Below, one piece after another: positions 52,554 to 61,422 of a stretch of DNA of 64,000 nucleotides. The notes beneath the pieces are model-generated. The model worked only from the letters and a program-made list of their open reading frames with translations. It did not search any database and had not been told where the DNA came from. The DNA is from Rubripirellula obstinata (lineage in GTDB: Bacteria; Planctomycetota; Planctomycetia; Pirellulales; Pirellulaceae), in assembly GCF_001642955.1 (NCBI RefSeq), contig NZ_LWSK01000004.1, positions 1-64,000 of the forward strand, given 5' to 3'. The first letter of the stretch is position 1. Each line of letters opens with the position of its first letter. Both the position numbers and the translations under genes were made by a program.

Positions 52554-54518
52554 CTAATTCAATTGAACTAACTCTTTCGGCGTTTGCTTTCGGTTCGCAT
52601 CAATCGCTTTTTGTTCCTGTTCTTTGCTGACCAAATCATAGAACACGGTTCGCTGACGTGGCTCGAAACCTAGTTCTTCGATGGCCTCGCGAATCTGATC
52701 CAGGGTCAAAAAGTGAACCGTTCCGGCTTCGGCGACGACGTTCTCTTCGATCATCAAACTTCCCATGTCGTTGGCACCAAAAGTCATCGCCAACTGGCCA
52801 ACCTTCAAACCCTGCGTCACCCAACTGCTTTGAATGTTGGAAACGTTATCCAAAAATAATCGCGACACCGCCAACATCTTCAGGTACTCAAACGAACCCT
52901 TCGGTGCGTAATGATCCATTTGAGTATTATCGGGTTGGAATGTCCAACAAATGAAAGCGGTGAAACCGCCGGTTTCATCTTGCAGGTCTCGCACTCGCTG
53001 CAAGTGTTCGGCACGCTCTTCTAACGTTTCAGCGTGACCGAACATCATCGTCGCGGTGCTGATACCGCCAAGCTTGTGCCAAACCCGCATCACGTTCAAC
53101 CAATCGTCGGTCATCACTTTGCCGCGAGTGATCTCATCGCGAACGCGGTCAACCAGAATCTCTGCACCGCCGCCGGGAATGCTGCCCAGTCCCGCGGCCT
53201 TCAATCGCGTCAGCACTTCCTCGATCGACAGATTGTTGACCTTTGTAAAATGGTGCAATTCCGGCGGGCTAAAACCGTGGATGTTCAGATCGGGAAACGC
53301 TGTCTTGATGTCTCGCAATAGCTCTTCGTACCAATCGAGTTTGAACTTGGGGTGAAGACCACCCTGCATCAAAATCTGGTTGCCGCCGAGTTCGATCGTT
53401 TCAGCGACCTTCTTCAGGATTTCGGCACGAGGCAGGACATAGCCTTCGTCACTTTTGGGGCCGCGATAGAACGCACAGAAATCGCAGACCGCTGTGCAAA
53501 TGTTGGTGTAGTTGATGTTCCGATCGATGTTGTACGTCCGAACATTCTCGGGATGCATTCGACGCGAAACCTGATCGGCGGCGGCACCAACCGCGGCCAG
53601 ATCGTTGCTTTGCAGCAGCGTCAGAGCGTCAGCGGCCGTCAACCGTTCGCCGTCGATGGCTTTGTCGAGAATTGAGTCGATGGAAACTTTGGCGGGAGCG
53701 ATCATGTCGGTCGTCGTTTGAGAGTCAGTGGTGGTTTTGGAGTCGGAAGCATTCGGAGCTAGCCCGATTGCCGACGCTCTTTCTTGAAAAGCGGTCAGCC
53801 CCAACCGTTCGCCGGGACCGAGATGGAAGTGCAAGTTCTCTGCAAAATAACGGTGAACGTCTTCTTTGGTCAGCCCATGCTTGGCGGCTTCAGCGTCAGC
53901 GATCTCTTCAAACGCTTCGCGGCCAGCGTCGCGACTGGCTTCCAAAATATCCGCCAAACCGGTCGTATCGACGCCGGCTCTGGCAACCCAGGTCGCAAAC
54001 ACAAAGGGTAATTCGGTGTGACGACACCATCGATCCCCCAAATCCCAAATCGTTCGGTAAACACCCCTCGCCGGATGCATCGCACGGTCGCCGATCATCA
54101 AAATCGCGTCTGCATCGACCGATTCAGGGTTCTCGTCCATGCCCATCGGAATCGTCTCGGGACGCAGGCCATACATCTCCCAAAGCAGCACGCGGACCAT
54201 CGCGGCGCTCGTCCGGCTGCCCTCGTCCAATGCCAATCGGCGGATTCGCTTCGTCGGCACGCGGCTGAGTAATCGAACGCTCCAGACCGGTCCGCGACAA
54301 GCGATCGCAGCGTTGGAAATGATCTGGTACCCGCGATCCAACCCACGGAAGTATTCAACGCTCGGGATCAGAGCCACATCCAGGTCGCCGCTGGCCAGAT
54401 CGTCGGCCAACCGACTGGGCAAGTCCAAAGACAGCGACGCCGAACTGCCCAACAGTTGCGGCAACTGGTGGATCAGAGGCTTGGTGTTCAGGTAGGAAAC
54501 GGCACCGATGCGGAGCAT
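52554..54518 (-). CDS. MqnA-MqnC fusion (futalosine menaquinone pathway)
   Basis: 654 residues in two enzymes. N-terminal ~1-255 is an MqnA-like chorismate dehydratase (MLRIGAVSYLNTKPLIHQLP, LASGDLDVALIPSVEYFRG, MGMDENPESVDADAILMIGD). A linker rich in Asp, Ser and Thr follows, with a duplicated DSKTTTDSQTTTD. Residues ~272-654 are a radical SAM enzyme of MqnC type: CTAVCDFCAFYR holds the CX3CX2C iron-sulfur site, then QILMQGGLHPKFKLDWYEEL and TMMFGHAETLEERAEHL. MqnC normally starts as in MIAPAKVSIDSILDKAID. MqnA makes 3-enolpyruvyl-benzoate and MqnC cyclises dehypoxanthine futalosine, two non-consecutive steps. I chose ATG at 54518; the TTG five codons upstream is an alternative. The next gene upstream is an RluA-type enzyme 39 bp away. 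Confidence 0.9.
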   Translation of the reverse strand: MLRIGAVSYLNTKPLIHQLPQLLGSSASLSLDLPSRLADDLASGDLDVALIPSVEYFRGLDRGYQIISNAAIACRGPVWSVRLLSRVPTKRIRRLALDEGSRTSAAMVRVLLWEMYGLRPETIPMGMDENPESVDADAILMIGDRAMHPARGVYRTIWDLGDRWCRHTELPFVFATWVARAGVDTTGLADILEASRDAGREAFEEIADAEAAKHGLTKEDVHRYFAENLHFHLGPGERLGLTAFQERASAIGLAPNASDSKTTTDSQTTTDMIAPAKVSIDSILDKAIDGERLTAADALTLLQSNDLAAVGAAADQVSRRMHPENVRTYNIDRNINYTNICTAVCDFCAFYRGPKSDEGYVLPRAEILKKVAETIELGGNQILMQGGLHPKFKLDWYEELLRDIKTAFPDLNIHGFSPPELHHFTKVNNLSIEEVLTRLKAAGLGSIPGGGAEILVDRVRDEITRGKVMTDDWLNVMRVWHKLGGISTATMMFGHAETLEERAEHLQRVRDLQDETGGFTAFICWTFQPDNTQMDHYAPKGSFEYLKMLAVSRLFLDNVSNIQSSWVTQGLKVGQLAMTFGANDMGSLMIEENVVAEAGTVHFLTLDQIREAIEELGFEPRQRTVFYDLVSKEQEQKAIDANRKQTPKELVQLN

Positions 54519-54557
54519 TTTTGACGACTGCAATAAGTGGAAGTGTCTCGTTGACTG

Positions 54558-55205
54558 CTACTTGCTTAAACCGCTGCTTGGGCACCAGGACAACTCAGAC
54601 GCATCGACTCGGGTTCGTTTTCCATTGGACGGGTCGTGAAACTCGATCGAAACGGCTCGCAGTTGAATTTCACCTGCTGAATCGCCATACAATGAATCGC
54701 CCAGAATCGGAAATCCGCGTGATGCCGAACCGATCCTCAACTGATGCATCCGCCCGGTTTCCGGCTTCAGGATCAACCGCGTCCGATCGCCCGCGGCATC
54801 ATAATCGACGTTTTCGACGCGCGTCACAGCAGATTTTGCGTCCGAAGCAGTTTCGTCGGCGATTTCGACTTTGGGATGGTCCGCAATCTTGCGAATTCTG
54901 TCTTTCCAGCATCGTTCGATCCCGCTGGCGTCACCGGCAACGACAGCGTGGTAAGTCTTGTCGATTTTGCGAGCCGCGAACTGCTCGCTCAGCAGCCTGG
55001 CTGCCTTTTTGGTCGTCGCCACCAAGATCACGCCGCCAACGGGCACGTCCAGCCGGTGCGGCATCGCCAGGTACTCAACCGAATCGGCCAACTGAGCCCG
55101 CAACTGAATTTCCAGCGAATCGACACCTTGGGCTGCTTGAGTCGGCAAACCCGCCGGTTTTTCAGCAGCCAGCCACGTCGGTTCTCGCTGAAGGATCTTG
55201 ATCAA
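54558..55205 (-). CDS. RluA-family pseudouridine synthase
   Basis: 215 residues without an N-terminal S4 domain. The catalytic motif is HRLDVPVGGVILVATTKKAA (HRLD with the catalytic Asp), then LKPETGRMHQLRIG and PILGDSLYGD, the RluA/RluD layout. The second position of the loop (VPVGG rather than the usual TSG) is unusual. It modifies uridines in RNA, but the target (rRNA or tRNA) cannot be told. It is 39 bp upstream of the MqnA-MqnC fusion on the same strand, so the two are probably transcribed together. Confidence 0.88.
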   Translation of the reverse strand: MIKILQREPTWLAAEKPAGLPTQAAQGVDSLEIQLRAQLADSVEYLAMPHRLDVPVGGVILVATTKKAARLLSEQFAARKIDKTYHAVVAGDASGIERCWKDRIRKIADHPKVEIADETASDAKSAVTRVENVDYDAAGDRTRLILKPETGRMHQLRIGSASRGFPILGDSLYGDSAGEIQLRAVSIEFHDPSNGKRTRVDASELSWCPSSGLSK

Positions 55206-55312
55206 AACTTACTTTCGCTGGGCGTGTCTGGTCGGCGAGGCTAGCCGCCTATTGTAAACTCCACTGACATCATCCCAACCCGTCTTCATTCCAACGAATC
55301 CAAACGAACTCG

Positions 55313-56746
55313 ATGCCCAAAGACTTTTTAAAAGGTGCCGCCGACCAATACGACGTCGTTGTGATCGGCAGCGGACTCGCCGGCATGACTTCGGCCAACA
55401 TCTTGGGACGTGCCGGTCACCGAGTGCTGCTGCTGGAACAGCATTACAAGCTGGGCGGATTGGCGACCTGGTTTCTGCGACCCGGCGGACATATTTTTGA
55501 TGTTTCGCTGCACGGATTTCCGCACGGCATGATCAAGTCCTGCCGCCGTTATTGGAACCGAGACATTTCCGATCGAATCGTTCAGCTTACCAACATCCGA
55601 TTCGATAACCCGCAATTCTCGCTGACCACGACTTTCAATCGCGAAGACTTCACGCGTTTGCTGACGACCGACTTTGGGATCGAACCGCAAACGGTCAACG
55701 ATTTTTTCGACACCGCACGAGGAATGAATTTCTACGACGACCAAGCGACGACCACGCGTCAATTGTTCGACCGTTTTTTCCCAGGACGCGACGATGTGGT
55801 TCGTTTGTTGATGGAGCCAATCACCTACGCCAACGGATCGACGCTGGAAGACCCAGCGATCACTTACGGCATCGTGTTCAGCAATTTTATGAACAAGGGC
55901 GTTTTCATTTACGAAGGTGGCACCGAAGACTTGGTCGCTCGGATGAAGAAGGAACTGCAATCCAACAATGTTGATATTCGCATCAATTGTCCGGTGGAAA
56001 AGATCGTCGTCAAAAATGGCCACGTCGCCGGGGTCGAAGTCGGTGGTCGCACGATCGGTTGCCGTGCCGTCGTCAGCAACGCAAACCTGCGAACGACGGT
56101 GCTGAAATTCCTGGGCGACGAAGTGCTCGACAATTCCTTCGTTGAAAAAGCACAAGAAGTGCGACTGAACAACAGCAGCACGCAGGTCTACATGGCACTG
56201 AAAGAGGGCGAAACGATCGAGGAATCCTCGGGCGATTTGTTCTTTACCAGCACGTCCAAGGAATTCCGCACCGACTTGCTGCTGTCGCGAGACATCACCA
56301 GCCGAACGTTCAGTTTCTATTACCCACGAACCAGACCTCAAAAGAAGAAGGAACGCTTCGCGGTCGTCAGCAGTACCAACGCGAACTGGTCCGACTGGGC
56401 GGATCTAAACGAAGAAGACTACGCCGCATCCAAGGCCGATCTAGTCGAAACCACGATCGAAGCCCTTGAAAAATATCTTCCCGGCGTGCGAAACAAAATT
56501 GAACGAGCCGAAGCAGCCACGCCACGAACCTTCCACCATTACACCCAACATGAAATGGGTGCCAGTTTCGGAACCAAGTTCGAGGGCCTCGGCGTCAGCC
56601 GCGACCTCCCCAACCAAATCGGCGGCATGTACCACGCCGGCAGCGTCGGCATCATCATGAGCGGCTGGCTGGGCGCGATCAACTACGGCGTCATCGTCAG
56701 CAACGAAGTCGACGCCCAATTGCACAACGAAAGTGCTCACGTTTAG
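55313..56746 (+). CDS. FAD-dependent carotenoid isomerase/desaturase-like oxidoreductase
   Basis: 477 residues of the CrtI/CrtISO/RetSat superfamily. The N-terminal dinucleotide fold [20 protein letters not shown] is followed by [20 protein letters not shown], then [20 protein letters not shown] and [20 protein letters not shown]. It ends [20 protein letters not shown] (the FAD-contact segment of the family). It may act on carotenoids (desaturation or cis-trans isomerisation) or on retinol-like lipids. No crt genes are adjacent. It stands alone on the plus strand after the RluA/Mqn unit. Confidence 0.8.
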   Translation: MPKDFLKGAADQYDVVVIGSGLAGMTSANILGRAGHRVLLLEQHYKLGGLATWFLRPGGHIFDVSLHGFPHGMIKSCRRYWNRDISDRIVQLTNIRFDNPQFSLTTTFNREDFTRLLTTDFGIEPQTVNDFFDTARGMNFYDDQATTTRQLFDRFFPGRDDVVRLLMEPITYANGSTLEDPAITYGIVFSNFMNKGVFIYEGGTEDLVARMKKELQSNNVDIRINCPVEKIVVKNGHVAGVEVGGRTIGCRAVVSNANLRTTVLKFLGDEVLDNSFVEKAQEVRLNNSSTQVYMALKEGETIEESSGDLFFTSTSKEFRTDLLLSRDITSRTFSFYYPRTRPQKKKERFAVVSSTNANWSDWADLNEEDYAASKADLVETTIEALEKYLPGVRNKIERAEAATPRTFHHYTQHEMGASFGTKFEGLGVSRDLPNQIGGMYHAGSVGIIMSGWLGAINYGVIVSNEVDAQLHNESAHV

Positions 56747-56757
56747 AACGCAGATTC

Positions 56758-56838
56758 TTAACCACGGATGGCTTTCGCAGACCCACGGATAAATTCACCC
56801 GGCAAATCCGTGGTCCCGCGAAAGCCATCCGTGGTTAA
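56758..56838. repeat. Palindromic repeat family C, copy 1
   Basis: Arms TTAACCACGGATGGCTTTCG(CAGACCCACGGAT) and (ATCCGTGGTCCCG)CGAAAGCCATCCGTGGTTAA with a ~20-bp loop. Copies 2 and 3 are at 57182-57260 and 62458-62558. The first stop-proximal arm starts 12 bases after the flavoprotein stop. Confidence 0.9.
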
Positions 56839-57181
56839 TTTTTCTACCGCCACGAACGTGCAACTAAGACTGCGTTTCTAATTGGCAAGGTTTGCCGTTG
56901 ATGCGGATGGCAACTTGCGCACGAATCACCTGTTGGCGATCGAGTGCTGTTTATTCTTGACTATTGCTGGCCGTGCTGCATGGTTGTCATAGCAAGCGAT
57001 GACTGGAGCCGACAGTCAAGTGCCTAATGCCGAGAGTGGATGCCAGGAGCGAGCCGAAAGGTGAACCGAGAGCTGAAGCCAGTGGCCAAACGCCGACGGC
57101 CTAGGCCGGTCATCTAGTTTGCCTGTTCGCGTGATGATGCGCACATCACGCGTTCTTTTTCCTACATTGTTCGCTTAATCT
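56839..57181. other. Spacer between two family C repeats
   Basis: 343 bp, no gene. It carries GCCGACGGCCTAGGCCGGTC and other GC-rich stretches, and GCGTGATGATGCGCACATCACGC (~57129-57151), an imperfect hairpin. No clear function. The two flanking repeats are in the same orientation, so the spacer is a candidate for recombination between them. Confidence 0.5.
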
Positions 57182-57260
57182 TTAACCACGGATGGCTTTC
57201 GCGAGACCACGGATGTATCGGGCGAGTTTATCCGTGGTCCCGCGAAAGCCATCCGTGGTT
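57182..57260. repeat. Palindromic repeat family C, copy 2
   Basis: TTAACCACGGATGGCTTTCG(CGAGACCACGGAT) and (ATCCGTGGTCCCGCG)AAAGCCATCCGTGGTT with a TGTATCGGGCGAGTTT-type loop. It ends four bases before the stop codon of the prepilin peptidase gene. Confidence 0.9.
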
Positions 57261-57264
57261 ATTC

Positions 57265-58605
57265 TCACTCGCGATAAATCAGTCGGTACTTGATTTGTCG
57301 CCAAACGAACAGCATCACTCCCATCAACCCGAGCATCGAAACGCTGATCCACAACAGCATTGGGCCAAGCGTGATGATGTTGTAGGCGAACCAGCCGTTG
57401 TAGACGCTGTCCCATTTTAGGATCGTCAGCAGCGTGCCGGCGCATAGGTACGGGCCGAAGGGCACCTGAGCATCGCGCGTGATAATGTACTGAATGATGA
57501 CGATAAAGATCGCTGTAAACGGTGCCAAGAAGAAGGCTGCCAGGGATCCTTGCCAGCCAATGAACGCTCCGATCATCGCCATCAGCGTCACGTCGCCGAA
57601 TCCCATCGCTTCCATATTCATCGCCCAAGATGCGATGATCCGAATCGCCCAAACGATTCCGCCGCCGACCGCCAAGCCGACCAGCGATGTAAAAAGGCCA
57701 TGCCATGGCGTCCCGCCAATCTTGAACACGGTCAACAGCAAAAGAAAACCAACGGCCCACATGCTGAGCAGGATTTTCCAGGAACCGTAATGGAACAGCC
57801 CGTTGGTGAAGTGACGGATCGCTCGCCCCAGGCCTCGCCTTCTCGCAACGATGCCGCTCCATCGGCGATCGGCCAATGCAAAGCACCACACTGACCAGAT
57901 CAAGACGGCGACTAGGAATCCTGCACCGCTAAACCAGATACCTGGTGGGCCGAACCATGGGGAATCAAAGGTGGTTTCTTTGATGGACGTTACATCACCA
58001 CCGACTGGTAAAGACGTGGGCATAAAGATGGAAGTGCTGATCGTTCCAACGATTAAACCCATCCACGTTCCAGGAATGGTGATGATGTCCGGGATCGTTT
58101 TTTCGTCCAAGTCAATAAACGTCGCTGCGACCATCAACGTGACCAGGATCGCGTGAGCGAAAAAGATTGTTGTGCCAACTGGTTCAAATGTTTTCAGGAA
58201 ACCTGGATTCGCGGCCGCAGCGGCTGGCAACAATCCGCCGGCCAGGGCTTCGTAGTGATAGAGCGCCGGCAATCCGATCGCCATCGTCAATTCAATCAGC
58301 AGCGGTCGCACCCAAAACCCTCGCCCGTGAACACTGGCTTCGCGAGTCAGCCGAAACCAACCAATCACGGGGATGCAATCAAGCCAGTTTCTGGCCTTCC
58401 ACCAATCACCAGTCCAAGACGAGGGTCGATGTTTTTCGGGAACCGCTAGCCAGCGACTTTGGCGAGTCCATGGCGAGATTGGACGCGGAGTGATGTACGC
58501 GTAAGTCGAGATGACATGGTTTGCGAGGGCACCCGCGAACAGGCCAAGGATTGTTAGCAAGAGGCAACGAAGGCCGAGTGGCAGATTCATCCAAAATTCG
58601 ATCAA
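57265..58605 (-). CDS. Type IV prepilin peptidase family protein (A24)
   Basis: 446 residues with about eight membrane helices. Two Asp motifs of the A24 family: FIDLDEKTIPDIITIPGTWM and MGFGDVTLMAMIGAFIGWQG (GFGD). The cytoplasmic N-terminal domain lacks the Cys pairs of PilD-type enzymes and holds HRPSSWTGDWWKARNWLDCI, so N-methylation cannot be assumed. The start is TTG at 58605, preceded by AGGACG; an ATG five codons in (58590) is possible. A long extra loop before the last helices is unusual. It would process prepilin-like leaders for a type IV pilus or type II secretion system; no such genes are near. Confidence 0.87.
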   Translation of the reverse strand: MIEFWMNLPLGLRCLLLTILGLFAGALANHVISTYAYITPRPISPWTRQSRWLAVPEKHRPSSWTGDWWKARNWLDCIPVIGWFRLTREASVHGRGFWVRPLLIELTMAIGLPALYHYEALAGGLLPAAAAANPGFLKTFEPVGTTIFFAHAILVTLMVAATFIDLDEKTIPDIITIPGTWMGLIVGTISTSIFMPTSLPVGGDVTSIKETTFDSPWFGPPGIWFSGAGFLVAVLIWSVWCFALADRRWSGIVARRRGLGRAIRHFTNGLFHYGSWKILLSMWAVGFLLLLTVFKIGGTPWHGLFTSLVGLAVGGGIVWAIRIIASWAMNMEAMGFGDVTLMAMIGAFIGWQGSLAAFFLAPFTAIFIVIIQYIITRDAQVPFGPYLCAGTLLTILKWDSVYNGWFAYNIITLGPMLLWISVSMLGLMGVMLFVWRQIKYRLIYRE

Positions 58606-58666
58606 GATTTCGTCCTATCGGCATCACGCGCGGATCAGTTGGTCCAGGATTGCGAAGTTTAGCAAT

Positions 58667-61099
58667 TCAGGTCGATGAATGTAGGCCGTAGCGACCGATC
58701 AAGCCAACAGTCAGCATGCCGAACACGAACGCGCCGCCTACTTGCGCCCATGCGCTGCTGAGCACGATCTTGTTGACTAATGAATCATGTTGATCGGTGG
58801 TTTTGGGCAATTGTCCGGTATACTCGGCAACGTGATGCAGCAAGCTGACGGCCAGCGATTCCTTGGGGATATTTTGGTGGCATGCACTGCAGGTTCCCTG
58901 ACGAGAAATGTGCTGCATTTCTTCTTTGTTGAAAGCTCGCGATAACTTGAAGTGGTGGCCGACGGTCGCCAATTGGTTGCCTTCCTCGTCTACGACAACC
59001 GACCAATCGTGATCCAGGTTTTCAACTTTCGTGACCTGCACTTGCGTCTTTTTGGGGAGGATTTTTCCATCGACCGTTTCAAGATCAACCGTATGGTCTT
59101 CGTTCCAAGGTCGAGTCGATCCGATGCCAAGTCCGAGAGCTTTGTCGGAAGCGTGACAGGATTCGCAGGTCCGCGCCGCCTTCGTCGTTGTGTGCGGCTG
59201 CGTTGGCGACATGTCGATCGCCAATTGCCCATCGTCGCCACCGCGTTCCAATCCCGGTGCCGTTTTGTAGACGTGATTGACTTGGATCGGTTCGCCATCT
59301 TCGCCGATGATCGTTACCGATGGCTGGCAACCGGGCGTGATCGGCGTCACGCGGCCTTCGCCATTGATCCCCATCATCGGTTCTTCCCAGCGAAGGTAGG
59401 AACGTTGTTCGGATATCTTGCCAGGGATGATCGTGTCGTAGCCCGTTTCGCCGGGATCGGCTGCGTATTTGGGATCGGCATGACGGCGACCGGCGGCGAC
59501 CCAGTCAAAGTTCTCCTGCGACTCGCTGCATTCGGGGCACTTGTCTTTTTGGCTGTAGTCAATTTTGACGTGGCATCCATAACACTGCGGCGTCCACGTT
59601 GAATGGCACGTGTAACATTCCAGTCGTTCCATGTGTTTGGAAACATTCTTCATCGCGACGACACCGCGCGGTGACACTTCATCTTCTTCAATCAGCGTCT
59701 TCAGCGGCTTCATGCGGATGTCTTTGCCAGCCGCGGTGTGGACGATGATTTCGTTGCCGTCGCGGACAACATTTTCGTACGGATTACCGCGAGCCGAAAT
59801 CAAGAATCCGTCTTTCGAGTCGTAGTTGGTGCCCTGGCGAGTGTGCGGCAGTGTTTCATTCAGCGTTCCACGTGGGCTTCCGACCGCCTGCGTCATTTCA
59901 AATTCGTCCATGAACCCCAGCGGCAAGTCCCACGGATAGGATTCCGGAGTTCCGTGGCAATCCGAGCACTCGATCGCAACAGCAGCCAAGTTTGCCGCCG
60001 CCAAGAATCCGTCGCCATGGATCCCGGTCGATGTGTGGCAATCTTGGCAGGTCATGCCTTTCTGGTAATGGATGTCTTGTTCCATTGCCAGATAGTGTTT
60101 GGTGTGCAGCGCCGGTTGGTCGGTGCCATCGGATTGGAACGGCGAGTGATAAGGCGTTTCCATCAAGCCTTGAAAAGAAACACCGATTCGCTTGCCGCGA
60201 TCATGGCAAGTCGTGCAGGTTTCAACTGGAATGCCCGAATAGGTTTCACCATGAACGGTCACCTTGGCCTCGCGGGTTCCCTGAATCGAGTGAACCAGCA
60301 TGTGCCCCGGTTCATCCTTGGGCACGCTGGGGTCGTCCCCTTCGTAGAACCCTTCGTTGCTGTACGGTGCGTGGCACGACGAACAACCCATGCCGCGATA
60401 ATCGCCTCGTTCTTGTCGTCCTTTGACCGCGTGGTGACAGCGCTGGCATTCTTCTCGCAGGTAGGTGAACGCGGCGAGCGTCGGATCTTCCTTCAAACGT
60501 CCAAGTTCGTCGGCTTTGAGTGCCTCGGGAAGTGGTTCGTGTTTTTGCACAAACACATCCGGTTCCATTTCCGTCAAACGTTCCATGTAGGCTCGGTAGG
60601 CATCGGTGCCGAGTCGCTCCGACGGATCGTCTGGGTTTTCGACAGCGTAGTTGCCGTATTTGTGGTTGTATCCGGTCAGCGATCCGAACGCCCAGCAAAC
60701 ACCTTGGATCTTTCCGGCCTCGGTCATCATTAGACTTTGCCATTGCACACGCACTTGATCTTCGTGGCATTTGCCGCAGGTGTTTTCGTTGACCCAGGGG
60801 CTGCCGGGATCGGCGTAGAAATCGTCGCCCCCATGAGCCTTGTCCTTGTCTTTGGTTTCGGTCGGATCGCCGTTGTGGCAAACGACGCAGCCGGCCGGGT
60901 CGCCCATCGATGGCCCCATTTCCATGATCTGTTGCATCATACCTGAATCAGCTTCGCGGATCAGTTCAATCTCCGCGTGGCAGGCCATGCATCCGCTGCT
61001 GGCGGCTTCGGGAAAATGATCCAGCAGCTTATCGGCGGCTGAAAGGTGATTGGCCAGAAAGAGAACCAAGCAACTGATCAGCAATCGATAATGGAGCAT
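58667..61099 (-). CDS. Dodecaheme membrane-anchored cytochrome c
   Basis: 810 residues. A signal peptide (MLHYRLLISCLVLFLANHLS) is followed by an exported body with 12 CxxCH motifs: CMACH, CVVCH, CGKCH, CQRCH, CSSCH, CTTCH, CQDCH, CSDCH, CYTCH, CYGCH, CESCH and CSACH, plus one CPEC without His. A C-terminal membrane helix (VGGAFVFGMLTVGLIGRYGL) anchors it. It is likely a periplasmic electron carrier or a multiheme reductase; no known substrate motif is visible. The last codons (YGLHSST and stop) fall in a half unit of family B repeat. It has no cytochrome maturation or partner genes beside it. Confidence 0.88.
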   Translation of the reverse strand: MLHYRLLISCLVLFLANHLSAADKLLDHFPEAASSGCMACHAEIELIREADSGMMQQIMEMGPSMGDPAGCVVCHNGDPTETKDKDKAHGGDDFYADPGSPWVNENTCGKCHEDQVRVQWQSLMMTEAGKIQGVCWAFGSLTGYNHKYGNYAVENPDDPSERLGTDAYRAYMERLTEMEPDVFVQKHEPLPEALKADELGRLKEDPTLAAFTYLREECQRCHHAVKGRQERGDYRGMGCSSCHAPYSNEGFYEGDDPSVPKDEPGHMLVHSIQGTREAKVTVHGETYSGIPVETCTTCHDRGKRIGVSFQGLMETPYHSPFQSDGTDQPALHTKHYLAMEQDIHYQKGMTCQDCHTSTGIHGDGFLAAANLAAVAIECSDCHGTPESYPWDLPLGFMDEFEMTQAVGSPRGTLNETLPHTRQGTNYDSKDGFLISARGNPYENVVRDGNEIIVHTAAGKDIRMKPLKTLIEEDEVSPRGVVAMKNVSKHMERLECYTCHSTWTPQCYGCHVKIDYSQKDKCPECSESQENFDWVAAGRRHADPKYAADPGETGYDTIIPGKISEQRSYLRWEEPMMGINGEGRVTPITPGCQPSVTIIGEDGEPIQVNHVYKTAPGLERGGDDGQLAIDMSPTQPHTTTKAARTCESCHASDKALGLGIGSTRPWNEDHTVDLETVDGKILPKKTQVQVTKVENLDHDWSVVVDEEGNQLATVGHHFKLSRAFNKEEMQHISRQGTCSACHQNIPKESLAVSLLHHVAEYTGQLPKTTDQHDSLVNKIVLSSAWAQVGGAFVFGMLTVGLIGRYGLHSST

Positions 61100-61229
61100 A
61101 AAGCAAAATGGCTGATGAGAATCGAATGAAATGTGAACGTTGAACGTAACGCACAGCGACGTGTACGAACAGCATTAAATCCGGTCAGTCACCAAGCTGA
61201 TGAAGAACGCCGTGAAGGGTTTCTAAATT

Positions 61230-61303
61230 GTTTAACCGCGTGGGCATCGCCCCGCGCGCTGTGGTGCCGCACGACGCGCAGGGCGATGCCCACGCGGCTA
61301 AAC
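61230..61303. repeat. Palindromic repeat family D, copy 2
   Basis: GTTTAACCGCGTGGGCATCG(CCCCGCGCG) and (CGCGCAGGGCGATG)CCCACGCGGCTAAAC with a GTGGTGCCGCACGA loop. It matches the family D element at 99-173. It lies in the 323-bp spacer (61100-61422) between the dodecaheme gene and the ThuA gene, which otherwise holds a half family G element at ~61364-61391 and no gene. Confidence 0.88.
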
Positions 61304-61422
61304 GACCTAACACGTGTTTTCCCGGACCAAATCTCTTCACGGCGTCGGGTACAGTCAATGATAGACTGAACCCTGGCGGGCCCAACTACGAGAAAACCGG
61401 GAAGTTATTTCGGGACCGTTCC

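Noticed and set aside
59738-60733. 331-codon plus-strand frame inside the cytochrome gene
   Set aside because: Antisense shadow; the minus-strand protein has 12 heme motifs and a signal peptide.
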